Assembly: GCF_001514145.1 (NCBI RefSeq)
Contig: NZ_KQ948658.1
Span: 393,430-457,429, forward strand
Reading direction: 5' to 3'
Source of the DNA: Streptomyces canus
GTDB lineage: Bacteria; Actinomycetota; Actinomycetes; Streptomycetales; Streptomycetaceae
Length of the DNA stretch: 64,000 nucleotides
The notes below the pieces were generated by a model that did no database searches, had not been told where the DNA came from, and saw only the letters and a program-made list of their open reading frames with translations. Below, piece after piece: positions 19,673 to 28,276 of the stretch. Numbering within the stretch: the first letter of the stretch is position 1; each line of letters opens with the position of its first letter. A program made the translations under genes and the position numbers.

Positions 19673-19781
19673 CTCTCGGGTCCACCCGCCCCAGGGGTGT
19701 TCGGAGAATGGCCGAAGTGGCGGTGGGGGTGTTTGTGCCGGTTCGGTTAGCCTCGGAGTCCCCGACGACGGAGGCGAGGCA

Positions 19782-20744
19782 GTGGTGGCGGCCAGTGTGG
19801 TGGTGATCGGCGCCGGGGTCTCGGGGCTCACCACGGCGGTGTGTCTGGCGGAGGCCGGCCTGGACGTCCGGGTGGACACCGACCGGCTCCCCGGCGCGAC
19901 GACCTCGGCGGCCGCGGGCGCGATGTGGGACCCGTATCTGGTCGAGCCGCGCGACCTCGTCGACGTCTGGAGTCGGCGGACGCTGGCGGAGCTGACCGCG
20001 CTGAGCACGGACCCGGACACCGGAATCCGTCTCATGGAGGGCACGCACGAGTCCCGGATCCCCTGCGAGATGCCGGCCTGGGGCAGCGTGGTCGGCGCAC
20101 TCCCGTGCCCACCGGAGGACCTCCGCGACGGCTATGTCACCGGCTGGCGCTACCGGGCGCCGCTCGTCGACATGCCCCGTTATCTGGACCATCTCGTACG
20201 ACGGCTGGAGCGAGCCGGCGGATCCTTGCGGCAGCGCCGCTACGACACCCTCGGCGAGGCGCTCCGGGAGACACCGGTGGTCGTCAACTGCGCGGGCGCG
20301 GAAGCCCGGTTCCTCGCGGACGACCCGGCGGTGGACGCGGTGCGGGGGCAGATCGTCGTGGTCGAGAACCCAGGGATCGGGGCCTTCTTCTGCGACGACA
20401 CCCCCGGCGCGGAGGACCTCACCTACATCTACCCGCACGCCGACGCGGTGGTCCTGGGCGGCACGGCCGAGCCGGGAAGCTGGGAACTGCGGCCCGACGA
20501 GGCGGCGACCCGGGAGATCGTACGGCGCTGTACCGCCGTGGAGCCGTCGCTCGCCGACGCCCGCGTGCTCGGCCGGCGGGTGGGCCTGCGACCGGTCCGC
20601 ACCGGTGTCCGGCTCGCGGAGGAGTGGCGGGGCGACCGGCTGCTGGTGCACAACTACGGCCACGGCGGAGCGGGGCTGACCCTGTCCTGGGGCTGTGCCC
20701 GCGAGGTCGTGGACCGCGTCCGGGCCGCCAGGGTTCTCGCGTAG
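19782..20744 (+). CDS. D-amino-acid oxidase (FAD-dependent)
   Basis: This 320-aa flavoenzyme oxidatively deaminates D-amino acids to 2-oxo acids, with ammonia and H2O2 as by-products. The FAD Rossmann motif VIGAGVSGLT is at residues 9-18. AAAGAMWDPY is the DAAO-type segment after the first strand. VVNCAGAEAR and the C-terminal NYGHGGAGLTLSWGCA with RPVRTGVRL (substrate-binding Arg) complete the family pattern. GTG 19782 follows GGAGGCGAGG; the frame is open far upstream but overlaps other genes. No peroxisomal-type signal is present, as expected, so it is cytosolic. Possible roles are D-amino-acid catabolism or peptidoglycan turnover. Confidence 0.92.
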   Translation: MVAASVVVIGAGVSGLTTAVCLAEAGLDVRVDTDRLPGATTSAAAGAMWDPYLVEPRDLVDVWSRRTLAELTALSTDPDTGIRLMEGTHESRIPCEMPAWGSVVGALPCPPEDLRDGYVTGWRYRAPLVDMPRYLDHLVRRLERAGGSLRQRRYDTLGEALRETPVVVNCAGAEARFLADDPAVDAVRGQIVVVENPGIGAFFCDDTPGAEDLTYIYPHADAVVLGGTAEPGSWELRPDEAATREIVRRCTAVEPSLADARVLGRRVGLRPVRTGVRLAEEWRGDRLLVHNYGHGGAGLTLSWGCAREVVDRVRAARVLA

Positions 20745-20758
20745 GCGAGAATGGGCTC

Positions 20759-20818
20759 ATGAGTCTGTTCCGCTACGACGCCATCGCGCCGCGCACCCAG
20801 GGTGGAGGCGCGCGATGA
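20759..20818 (+). CDS. 19-codon mini-ORF resembling the RecO N-terminus, coupled to recO
   Basis: ATG at 20759 starts [19 protein letters not shown] and ends at a TGA overlapping the recO ATG (ATGA, 20815-20818). RecO itself begins [17 protein letters not shown], so residues 1-5, 7 and 12-14 are identical. This looks like a degenerate tandem duplication of the first 14 codons, or a translational-coupling leader. No ribosome-binding site is obvious before it. Whether it is translated is unknown. Confidence 0.45.
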   Translation: MSLFRYDAIAPRTQGGGAR

Positions 20819-21567
20819 GTCTCTTCCGCGACGACGGGGTCGTGCTGCGGACGCAGAAGCTGGGGGAAGCGGACCGGATCATCACGCTGCTCACGCGCGG
20901 ACACGGGCGGGTGCGGGCCGTGGCCAGGGGGGTGCGGCGGACCAAGTCGAAGTTCGGGGCGCGGCTGGAGCCCTTCTCACATGTCGACGTGCAGTTCTTC
21001 TCGCGGGGGAGCGAGCTGGTGGGGCGCGGGCTGCCGCTGTGCACGCAGAGCGAGACCATCGCTCCGTACGGTGGCGGGATCGTCGCGGACTACGCCCGGT
21101 ACACCGCCGGGACGGCCATGCTGGAGACCGCCGAGCGGTTCACCGACCACGAGGGCGAGCCCGCGGTGCAGCAGTACCTGCTGCTCGTCGGGGCCCTGCG
21201 CACCCTCGCCCGGGGCGAACACGCGCCCCACCTCGTCCTCGACGCCTTCCTCCTGCGCTCCCTCGCCGTCAACGGCTACGCGCCCAGCTTCAGCGATTGC
21301 GCGAAGTGCGGAATGACCGGGCCGAACCGGTTCTTCTCCGTGGCAGCCGGAGGCTCGGTCTGCGTGGACTGCCGGGTGCCCGGCAGCGTCGTACCGTCGC
21401 CGCAGACCCTGGAACTCCTCGCCGCGCTGCTTACGGGAGACTGGGAGACCGCGGACGCGAGTGAGCCGCGGTATGTCCGGGAGGGCAGCGGGCTGGTGTC
21501 CGCCTACCTGCACTGGCATCTGGAACGCGGGCTCAGATCCCTGCGTTACGTAGAGAAGCAACCCTGA
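20815..21567 (+). CDS. recO: DNA repair protein RecO
   Basis: This 250-aa recombination mediator helps load RecA at SSB-coated gaps (RecFOR pathway). The N-terminal OB-fold runs over residues 1-80 ([39 protein letters not shown]). A helical middle is followed by a C-terminal zinc site with CAKCG and CVDC (four Cys). The length is typical. ATG 20815 follows GGTGGAGG. The uppS gene begins 19 bases after the stop, and the recO-uppS pairing is conserved in actinobacteria. The mini-ORF directly upstream overlaps its start codon. Confidence 0.97.
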   Translation: MSLFRDDGVVLRTQKLGEADRIITLLTRGHGRVRAVARGVRRTKSKFGARLEPFSHVDVQFFSRGSELVGRGLPLCTQSETIAPYGGGIVADYARYTAGTAMLETAERFTDHEGEPAVQQYLLLVGALRTLARGEHAPHLVLDAFLLRSLAVNGYAPSFSDCAKCGMTGPNRFFSVAAGGSVCVDCRVPGSVVPSPQTLELLAALLTGDWETADASEPRYVREGSGLVSAYLHWHLERGLRSLRYVEKQP

Positions 21568-21586
21568 GAGGGAGACGGGAACCACC

Positions 21587-22435
21587 ATGGTCGTACGCGG
21601 GATCCTCGGTCGTCAGCGCCGTGAGTACAAGGCGCCCGAGCCGCACCCGTCCGGCGCCCGCGCGCCGAAGCTCCCCGGTGAGCTGATCCCCGAGCATGTG
21701 GCGATCGTCATGGACGGGAACGGCCGATGGGCCAAGCAGCGCGGCCTGCCCAGGACGGAAGGGCACAAGGTCGGCGCCGAGCGGGTGCTGGACGTGCTCC
21801 AGGGCTCGATCGAGATGGGTGTGCGCAACATCTCCCTCTACGCCTTCTCCACCGAGAACTGGAAGCGCTCGCCCGACGAGGTCCGCTTCCTCATGAACTT
21901 CAACCGCGACTTCATCCGCAAGACGCGTGATCAGCTCGACGAGCTCGGTGTCCGGGTGCGCTGGGTGGGGCGGATGCCCAAGCTGTGGAAGTCCGTCGCC
22001 AAGGAGCTCCAGGTCGCCCAGGAGCAGACCAAGGGCAACGACAAACTGACCCTGTACTTCTGCATGAACTACGGCGGCCGGGCCGAGATCGCCGATGCCG
22101 CGCAGGCCCTCGCCGAGGACGTGAAGGCGGGCCGCCTCGACCCGTCCAAGGTCAACGAGAAGACCCTCGCGAAGTACCTGTACTACCCGGACATGCCCGA
22201 CGTGGACCTCTTCCTGCGGCCCAGCGGTGAGCAGCGCACCTCCAACTACCTGCTCTGGCAGAGCGCCTACGCCGAAATGGTGTTCCAGGACGTCCTGTGG
22301 CCCGACTTCGACCGCCGTGACCTGTGGCGGGCGTGCATGGAGTTCGCCTCCCGGGACCGGCGCTTCGGCGGAGCCGTCCCGAACGAGGAACTGCTCGCCA
22401 TGGAGGAAGCGATGAAGGGCGAGCCGGAGGACTGA
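21587..22435 (+). CDS. uppS: Isoprenyl transferase (undecaprenyl diphosphate synthase)
   Basis: This 282-aa cis-prenyltransferase extends farnesyl or geranylgeranyl diphosphate with isopentenyl diphosphate to make the lipid carrier for peptidoglycan and other wall polymers. The diphosphate-binding loop is [14 protein letters not shown], with catalytic D43. [11 protein letters not shown] and [21 protein letters not shown] (Mg and substrate sites) are intact. A roughly 35-residue basic N-terminal extension is common in Streptomyces. It is cytosolic or membrane-peripheral. It is co-transcribed with recO and converges with the secreted protease at 22470. Confidence 0.97.
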   Translation: MVVRGILGRQRREYKAPEPHPSGARAPKLPGELIPEHVAIVMDGNGRWAKQRGLPRTEGHKVGAERVLDVLQGSIEMGVRNISLYAFSTENWKRSPDEVRFLMNFNRDFIRKTRDQLDELGVRVRWVGRMPKLWKSVAKELQVAQEQTKGNDKLTLYFCMNYGGRAEIADAAQALAEDVKAGRLDPSKVNEKTLAKYLYYPDMPDVDLFLRPSGEQRTSNYLLWQSAYAEMVFQDVLWPDFDRRDLWRACMEFASRDRRFGGAVPNEELLAMEEAMKGEPED

Positions 22436-22469
22436 CCTCCGACCCGCCCCGTCGTCGTCGTTCAGGGGA

Positions 22470-24869
22470 TCAGCTCGTCGTCACCGCGGTGTCGTCGATC
22501 ACGAAGCTGGTCTGGAGCGAGGAGTCCTCGACGCCGGTGAACTTCAGGGCGACCGTCTGACCGGCGAAGCCCGACAGGCTGAAGGACTTCTGGACGTACC
22601 CGGAGGCCGCGTTCAGGTTCGAGTACGTGGCCAGGGTCGTCGACCCGGCGGTCACCGTCAGCTTGTCGTACTGCGTGCTGGTGGTGGTCTCCGCGGTGTC
22701 GACGTGCAGGTAGAAGGTGAACGTCGTTCCCGTGCAGCCGCTCGGGATCGTCACCGACTGCGAGAGCGTGTCGGTGTGGGTGGAGCCGTAGCCGTCCAGC
22801 CACGCCTTGTACGAGCCGGTGCGGGCGGCCTGGCTGCTGGAGTTGGTGATCACTCCGCTGCTCGCGGTCCAGGTGGTGCTGCCCGACTCGAAGCCCTGGT
22901 TGCCCAGCAGCTGGGCGGAGGTGCAGCTGCCGCCGCCGGACGAGCTCACCGTCCAGGTGAAGGACGCCGTGCCGGTGGCTCCGGTGCTGTCGGTCACCGT
23001 GACCGTGGTGCTGTAGCTGCCGGCCGTGGTCGGGGTCCCGGAGATCAGCCCCGTGGAGCTGCTGATCGACAGACCGGTGGGCAGTCCGGTCGCGGCGTAG
23101 GTCAGTGAGCCGCTGTTGGTGGAACTGGCCGAGACCTGCAGGCTCACGGCCGTCCCGACCGTGGTGGACTGGCTGCCCGGGTTGGTCACCGTCACGCCGG
23201 TCGACGGCACGGTGATGTGGCTGCCGACGTTGATGCCCGCGAAGGCGTTGCCGACCCCGGCGTACTGCGCGGAGCTCGAGCCGTAGAGGGCGGCGGCCGC
23301 GTTCAGGGCGGCGGTGCGGGCCCCCGCGTAGGTGGTGCTCGACGTCATGTACGTCGTCAGCGCCTTGTACCAGATCTGCAGGGCGGCGGCCCGGCCGATC
23401 CCGGCGACGGCGACACCGTCGGAGGTCGTGCTGTTGTACGTGACCCCGTTGATGGTCTTGCTGCCGCTGCCCTCGGAGAGCAGGTAGAACATGTGGTTCG
23501 CGGGCCCGGACGAGTAGTGCACGTCGAGGTTGCCGACGCCCGAGTACCAGCTGTCGGCCGAGCCGCCGTCCTTGCTGGGCTTGTCCATGTACCGCAGCGG
23601 CGTGCCGTCGCCGTTGATGTCGATCTTCTCGCCGATGAGGTAGTCGCCCACGTCGGTCGAGTTGTTGGCGTAGAACTCCACGCCGGTGCCGAAGATGTCG
23701 GAGGTCGCCTCGTTCAACCCCCCTGACTCACCGGTGTAGTTGAGCCCTGCCGTGTTGGAGGTGACGCCGTGGGTCATCTCGTGGCCGGCCACGTCGAGCG
23801 AGGTCAGCGCGTGGGTGCTGCCGGTGCCGTCGCCGTAGGTCATGCAGAAGCAGTCGTCGTCCCAGAAGGCGTTGACGTACGCCGAGCTGTAGTGGACGCG
23901 GCTGTAGGCGGCGACACCGTCGTTCTTGATGCCGCTGCGGCCGAAGGTGTTCTTGTAGAAGTCCCAGGTCTCCTGGGCGCCGTAGTGGGCATCCACACCG
24001 GCGGTCTGGGTGTTGGAGCCGGAGCCCGTGCCCCAGACGTCGTCGGCGTCGGTCATCAGGGTGCCGGTGCCCGAGGTGCCGTTGTTGAGGCTGTACGTCT
24101 TGTGGCCGCCGCGCGAGGTGTCGTACAGCTGGTACGTCGAACCGGACAGCGTGGTGCCCATGGTGACCGTGCCGCTGTACTGGCTGTTTCCGGTGCCGGT
24201 CTCGACGCCCTCGAAGCGGGAGAGCTCGGCGCCGGTCGTGGCGTCGGTGACGACGTGCAGCTTGCTGGGCGTGCCGTCGTCCTGGAAGCCGGAGACCACC
24301 GTCTCCCACGCGAGCTTCGGGGTGCCGGAGCCGGCCCAGATCACCTTGCGGGCGCTCTGCGCGGCGGGCTTCTCGGCCTTGAGCGCCTTGGCGGTCTTCA
24401 GCGCCTTGGTCTCGGCGGCCGCCTTGCCGAAGGTCGCGGTCGTGGACTTGACCGAGACGGTACGGCGGTTGTTGTTGAAGGTGGTGCTCACGGTGCCGGC
24501 CGCCAGGGAGGCCGGGGGCGTGTGCACGACCAAGTCGCCGCCGAGGACGGGGAGGCCGTCGTAGGTGCGCTCGTAGCGGGTGTGCAGGGTGCCGTCGTTG
24601 TCCTTGACGACGTCCTTGACGACCAGCTTCTCCTTGGCGCCGAGGCCGAGGGAGCCGGCGGTCGCCCCGGCCTTGCCGGACGCGCTCTTGATCAGTGCGG
24701 TGCGCTGGGCGGGGGAGAGCTTGGCTTCCAGCCCTCCGGCACGCAGCGGGCTGGGGTGGGGGGAGGCGGGCCCGGCGGCGGCGGGGACCGTCTGGACGCC
24801 TACGGCGAGGAGGGACGCGGCGGCGACCAAGGACGCGGCGACGGCTGATCTTCGTGGGGAGGGTCTCAC
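22470..24869 (-). CDS. Secreted M4 thermolysin-like metallopeptidase with Ig-like and C-terminal domains
   Basis: This 799-aa multidomain exoenzyme has, in order, a Sec-type signal (RRSAVAASLVAAASLLAVG ... AAAG) and an FTP/PepSY propeptide (about residues 40-200; LGLGAKEKLVVKDV, YERTYDGLPVLGGDLVV). The catalytic domain holds HEMTH at 363-367 and third ligand E387 in NEATSD. An M4 C-terminal helical domain ends near residue 570. A putative Ig/cadherin-like domain (about 575-665, GLPTGLSISSSTGLISGTP) is followed by a C-terminal jelly-roll module starting at the first Cys. GTG 24869 has AGGAG 5 bases upstream. The extra domains suggest substrate or wall binding. It is unrelated in regulation to the cytosolic M4 enzyme at 4825. 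Confidence 0.93.
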   Translation of the reverse strand: MRPSPRRSAVAASLVAAASLLAVGVQTVPAAAGPASPHPSPLRAGGLEAKLSPAQRTALIKSASGKAGATAGSLGLGAKEKLVVKDVVKDNDGTLHTRYERTYDGLPVLGGDLVVHTPPASLAAGTVSTTFNNNRRTVSVKSTTATFGKAAAETKALKTAKALKAEKPAAQSARKVIWAGSGTPKLAWETVVSGFQDDGTPSKLHVVTDATTGAELSRFEGVETGTGNSQYSGTVTMGTTLSGSTYQLYDTSRGGHKTYSLNNGTSGTGTLMTDADDVWGTGSGSNTQTAGVDAHYGAQETWDFYKNTFGRSGIKNDGVAAYSRVHYSSAYVNAFWDDDCFCMTYGDGTGSTHALTSLDVAGHEMTHGVTSNTAGLNYTGESGGLNEATSDIFGTGVEFYANNSTDVGDYLIGEKIDINGDGTPLRYMDKPSKDGGSADSWYSGVGNLDVHYSSGPANHMFYLLSEGSGSKTINGVTYNSTTSDGVAVAGIGRAAALQIWYKALTTYMTSSTTYAGARTAALNAAAALYGSSSAQYAGVGNAFAGINVGSHITVPSTGVTVTNPGSQSTTVGTAVSLQVSASSTNSGSLTYAATGLPTGLSISSSTGLISGTPTTAGSYSTTVTVTDSTGATGTASFTWTVSSSGGGSCTSAQLLGNQGFESGSTTWTASSGVITNSSSQAARTGSYKAWLDGYGSTHTDTLSQSVTIPSGCTGTTFTFYLHVDTAETTTSTQYDKLTVTAGSTTLATYSNLNAASGYVQKSFSLSGFAGQTVALKFTGVEDSSLQTSFVIDDTAVTTS

Positions 24870-24972
24870 TCGTACTCCTACTGCTACGACGGGGTGGAGG
24901 TGCCGTGCGGGAACTGCGTGAGAGCTGGGGGGAGCGTGGCACTGTTGACCCGTCCATGTCATGCAAAGGAGG

Positions 24973-25000
24973 CCGAGTCAAGGGTTAACCCTCGGCTCGG
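24973..25000. promoter_or_regulatory. Inverted repeat between zur and the M4 protease
   Basis: CCGAG (24973-24977) and CTCGG (24996-25000) flank the perfect 12-bp palindrome AGGGTTAACCCT (24981-24992). It is 19 bases past the zur stop and 104 bases before the protease start on the same strand. It may terminate zur or act as an operator for the protease. Confidence 0.45.
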
Positions 25001-25018
25001 CTGTGAGGCCCTTGTGGG

Positions 25019-25435
25019 TCAGCCCTGGGCGGCCGCGCAGTCCGCGCAGGTGCCGAAGATCTCCACGGTGTGCGCCACGTTGACGTATCCGTGCTCGGCG
25101 GCGATGGCGTCGGCCCACTTCTCGACGGCCGGTCCCTCGACCTCCACCGCCTTGCCGCAGACCCGGCAGACCAGGTGGTGGTGGTGCTCGCCGCTGGAGC
25201 AGCGGCGGTAGACGGACTCGCCGTCGGAGGTGCGCAGGACGTCGACCTCGCCCGCGTCGGCGAGGTTCTGGAGCGTGCGGTAGACCGTGGTCAGACCGAC
25301 GGCGTCGCCCTTGTGCTTGAGCATGTCGTGCAGTTCCTGCGCGCTGCGGAACTCGTCGACCTCGTCGAGGGCCGCCGCCACAGCGGCCCGCTGCCGGGTG
25401 GCGCGGCCCTTCACGGGCGGTCCTGCGGTCGTCAC
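25019..25435 (-). CDS. zur: Zinc uptake regulator Zur (Fur family)
   Basis: This 138-aa dimeric repressor represses zinc-uptake genes when Zn(II) is bound. The winged helix is at residues about 8-80 (RSAQELHDMLKHKGDAVGLTTVYRTLQNLADAG). HHHHLVCRVCGKAVEVEG supplies sensory and structural zinc ligands, and FGTCADC gives the second CxxC of the structural site. GTG 25435 is preceded by AAGGAGG. It is directly downstream of the znu genes, separated by 56 bases, which supports Zur rather than Fur or Nur identity. A matching 15-bp box overlaps the znuA start region. Confidence 0.95.
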   Translation of the reverse strand: MTTAGPPVKGRATRQRAAVAAALDEVDEFRSAQELHDMLKHKGDAVGLTTVYRTLQNLADAGEVDVLRTSDGESVYRRCSSGEHHHHLVCRVCGKAVEVEGPAVEKWADAIAAEHGYVNVAHTVEIFGTCADCAAAQG

Positions 25436-25491
25436 GGGTTCCTCCTTCGATCGGCCTGCCGGGCCATTGTGCCAGTCCGGCCTGTGCCGGG

Positions 25492-26394
25492 TCAGACGCC
25501 GACCGTGCCGTCCGCCTCCCGACTGGCCGGAATCGCACACTCCGCGGGGTCCGGGACGGGGCGCGCGGCGGCGGCCGCCCGGGCCCGTCGCCTGGCCAGC
25601 GGGGTGGCCAGCCCCGTCAGCACGACGAAGGCCCCGATGGTCAGCAGCACGATCGTCGCGCCGGGCGGCACGTCCTGGTAGTACGAGGTCACGGTGCCGC
25701 CGATGGTCACCGTCACGCCGATCGCCACCGCGATCGCGAAGGTCGCCGCGAAGCTCCGGCTGAGCTGCTGCGCCGCCGCCACCGGCACCACCATCAGCGC
25801 GCTCACCAGCAGCAGCCCGACCACGCGCATCGCGACGGTCACCGTCACCGCGGCCGTGACCGCCGTCAGCAGGTTGAGCGCCCGCACGGGCAGACCGGTG
25901 ACCCGCGCGAACTCCTCGTCCTGGCTGACCGCGAAAAGCTGCCGGCGCAGACCGAGGGTGACGAGCACCACGAACGCGGCGAGCAGGCAGATCGCCGTCA
26001 CGTCGGACTGACTCACGGTCGACAGGGAGCCGAAGAGGTACGACGTCAGGTTGGCGTTCGAGCCGCCGGGCGCGAGGTTGATGAACATCACGCCGCCGGC
26101 CATACCGCCGTAGAAGAGCATCGCGAGGGCGATGTCGCCCCGGGTCCTGCCGTACCAGCGGATCAGCTCCATGAGGACCGCGCCCAGGACCGAGATCAGG
26201 GTCGCCATCCACACCGGCGACCAGGAGAGCAGGAAGCCGAGGCCTACGCCGGTCATCGCGACATGGCCGATGCCGTCGCCCATGAGGGCCTGGCGGCGCT
26301 GGACGAGGTAGATACCGACGGCGGGGGCGGTGATGCCGACCAGGACGGCGGCGAGCAGCGCCCGCTGCATGAAGGCGTAGTCGAGGAAGTCCAT
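25492..26394 (-). CDS. znuB: Zinc ABC transporter permease
   Basis: This 300-aa membrane protein of the ABC-3 (metal) family has eight or so hydrophobic segments. The segment RRQALMGDGIGHVAMTGVGLGF matches the conserved coupling region contacting the ATPase. Its ATG overlaps the stop of the ATPase gene (TGATG). It forms the channel of the high-affinity Zn(II) importer with ZnuA and ZnuC. The C-terminal tail (ARRRARAAAAARPVPDP) is cytoplasmic and low-complexity. Confidence 0.94.
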   Translation of the reverse strand: MDFLDYAFMQRALLAAVLVGITAPAVGIYLVQRRQALMGDGIGHVAMTGVGLGFLLSWSPVWMATLISVLGAVLMELIRWYGRTRGDIALAMLFYGGMAGGVMFINLAPGGSNANLTSYLFGSLSTVSQSDVTAICLLAAFVVLVTLGLRRQLFAVSQDEEFARVTGLPVRALNLLTAVTAAVTVTVAMRVVGLLLVSALMVVPVAAAQQLSRSFAATFAIAVAIGVTVTIGGTVTSYYQDVPPGATIVLLTIGAFVVLTGLATPLARRRARAAAAARPVPDPAECAIPASREADGTVGV

Positions 26395-27152
26395 CAGCTC
26401 AGCAGTCCCGTGCGGATCGGCTCGTGGTCGTGGGGGTGGACGTGGTCATGGCCGGGCAGGGCGTGCTGGCCGACGGCTCGCGGGGGTGGGCCGTCGTGCT
26501 GGACGCAGCCGTCGCGCAGGACGACCGCCCGGTCGATCAGGGGCTCCAGCGGGCCGAGTTCGTGCAGCACGAGCAGGACCGAGGTGCCCTGGGCGACCTG
26601 TTCCCCGAGCGTCCGCGCCAGCACCTCCTGGCTGGCCAGGTCCACGCCCGCCATCGGCTCGTCCATGATCAGCAGCTCGGGTTCGGAGGCGAGCGCGCGG
26701 GCGATCAGCACCCGCTGGTGCTGGCCTCCGGAGAGGGCGTCGACGGAGTCCTTCGCGCGGTCCGCCATGCCGACCAGCTCCAGGGCCCGGCGCACGGCTT
26801 CCTTGTCGGCCTTGCGCAGCACACCGAAACGGGCCCGGGACAGGCGCCCGGAGGAGACGATCTCGGTGACGGTCGCGGGGACGCCGCCCGCGGCGGTGGT
26901 GCGCTGCGGGACGTACCCGACCCGCGCCCAGTCCCCGAACCGCCCGCGCGGGGTGCCGAAGAGCTCGATCTCCCCCGCGGACAGGGGCACTTGGCCGATG
27001 ATCGTGCGGATCGCGGTGGACTTGCCGGAGCCGTTGGCGCCGAGCAGCGCGACGACCTCACCGCGGTGCACGGTGAGGTCGATGCCGCGCAGGACGGGCC
27101 GCGAGCCCAGGTCGGCGCGGACTCCGCGCAGCGCGATGACGGGCTCGGTCAT
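26394..27152 (-). CDS. znuC: Zinc ABC transporter ATP-binding protein with His-rich tail
   Basis: This 252-aa ATPase has Walker A GANGSGKS, signature LSGGQHQR, Walker B LLIMDEP and a His switch in LVLHE. The C-terminus carries a histidine-rich stretch (GHDHVHPHDHEP) that probably binds zinc and could give feedback or storage, a feature seen in some ZnuC proteins. The ATG at 27152 is chosen because GGAGG precedes it. The ATG at 27170 overlaps the znuA stop (ATGA) and is also possible. It is the middle gene of the znuA-znuC-znuB operon. Confidence 0.94.
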   Translation of the reverse strand: MTEPVIALRGVRADLGSRPVLRGIDLTVHRGEVVALLGANGSGKSTAIRTIIGQVPLSAGEIELFGTPRGRFGDWARVGYVPQRTTAAGGVPATVTEIVSSGRLSRARFGVLRKADKEAVRRALELVGMADRAKDSVDALSGGQHQRVLIARALASEPELLIMDEPMAGVDLASQEVLARTLGEQVAQGTSVLLVLHELGPLEPLIDRAVVLRDGCVQHDGPPPRAVGQHALPGHDHVHPHDHEPIRTGLLS

Positions 27153-27166
27153 GCCGTCCTCCGGTG

Positions 27167-28114
27167 TCATTTCGCTCCCAGTGCGCTCTGCAGCGCCTTG
27201 AGGTTGGCTTCCTGGACCGCGAAGTAGTCCTTGCCGCGGGACTTGGCGGTGATGCCCTCGATCGGGTCGAGGACGTCCGTCTTGAGCCCGGCGTCGGAGG
27301 CGATGGTCTTCGCGGTCTTGTCGCTGACGAGCGTCTCGTAGAACACGGTCGTGACGCCGTCCGCCTTCGCCATCTTCTCAAGGTCCTTGACGCGGTCGGC
27401 GCTGGGCTCCGACTCGGGGTCGAGGCCGTTGATGGCCTCCTCGGTGAGGCCGTAGCGCTCGGCGAGGTAGCCGAAGGCGGCGTGCGTGGTGACGAAGACC
27501 TTGGTGTCGGTGTTCTTGAGCCCGGTCTCGAACTCGGTGTTCAGGGCGTCGAGCTTCTTCACGAGAGCCGCGGTGCGCGCCCGGTAGTCGGCCGCGTGGT
27601 CCGGGTCGGCCTTCTCGAAGGCCTTGCCGACGCCCTCGGCGACCTGGGCGTAGCGCACCGGGTCGAGCCAGATGTGGGGGTCGAGACCCTCGAGTTCACC
27701 GTTCGCGTGGTCGTCGTGTTCGGCCGCGTGGCCGCCGACCTCGTTGCCGTGCTTCTCCAGCTCGGTGAGGGAAGAGGCGTCGATCTTGGTCTTGATCTCG
27801 GACTGGTTCACCGCGTCGTCGACGGAGGGCTGGAGGTTCTTGAGGTAGAGCACCGCGTCGGACTCCTGGAGCTGCGCGGTCTGCTTGGCGCTGATCTCCA
27901 GGTCGTGCGGCTCCTGACCGGGCTCGGTCAGGCTGGTGACGCTCACATGGTCGCCGCCGATCTGCTCGGCGAGGAAGGCCATCGGGTAGAAGGACGCGAC
28001 GACGTCGAACTTGCCGGTGCCGCCCGCGGCGGCACTGTCGGTGGAGCAGGCGGAGAGGCCGGCGAGGGCCGCGGCCGCGGCGACCGCGGGTATGAGGTGA
28101 CGTCGTACGTTCAT
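27167..28114 (-). CDS. znuA: Zinc-binding lipoprotein of the ABC transporter
   Basis: This roughly 315-aa cluster A-I metal-binding protein has an N-terminal lipobox LSAC (AGLSACS), so it is anchored to the outer face of the membrane. Conserved ligands appear in EPHDLEIS, DPHIWLDP, THAAFGYLAERYG and the C-terminal Asp/Glu region. A His/Asp loop (HAAEHDDHANGE) between the first two His ligands is typical of zinc-specific members. The start at 28114 (MNVRRH) is preferred; Mets at 28123 and 28132 are alternatives, and none has a good ribosome-binding site. A Zur box overlaps this start, as expected for zinc repression. Confidence 0.95.
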   Translation of the reverse strand: MNVRRHLIPAVAAAAALAGLSACSTDSAAAGGTGKFDVVASFYPMAFLAEQIGGDHVSVTSLTEPGQEPHDLEISAKQTAQLQESDAVLYLKNLQPSVDDAVNQSEIKTKIDASSLTELEKHGNEVGGHAAEHDDHANGELEGLDPHIWLDPVRYAQVAEGVGKAFEKADPDHAADYRARTAALVKKLDALNTEFETGLKNTDTKVFVTTHAAFGYLAERYGLTEEAINGLDPESEPSADRVKDLEKMAKADGVTTVFYETLVSDKTAKTIASDAGLKTDVLDPIEGITAKSRGKDYFAVQEANLKALQSALGAK

Positions 28115-28128
28115 GACAGTCATTTTCA
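28114..28128 (-). promoter_or_regulatory. Zur box at znuA
   Basis: On the minus strand TGAAAATGACTGTCA matches the Streptomyces Zur-box consensus TGAAAATGATTTTCA at 13 of 15 positions. It overlaps the proposed znuA start codon, implying that the transcript starts close to or at the coding region. A weaker second candidate, TGACAACGGTTTCCA, lies upstream at 28136-28150. Confidence 0.7.
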
Positions 28129-28276
28129 TCAAATATGGAAACCGTTGTCAACAAACGGGCTGAGCGGCACCGATTTGATTGGGGGGCAGCCTCCGCCGGT
28201 AACCTGAAGCATTCGCTCTGAAGCACTGCTCCGTAGAGATTGCTTCGTCGCCCGTCGTCGTAATGAAGAGAGCACC

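Noticed and set aside
16941..19781. Long plus-strand extension upstream of D-amino-acid oxidase
   Set aside because: It overlaps the TIM-barrel and S33 genes in other frames, and the FAD motif begins only nine residues after GTG 19782.
28140..28276. T-box riboswitch before glyS
   Set aside because: The roughly 145-bp spacer lacks a T-box sequence and a terminator stem, and it overlaps znuA regulation.
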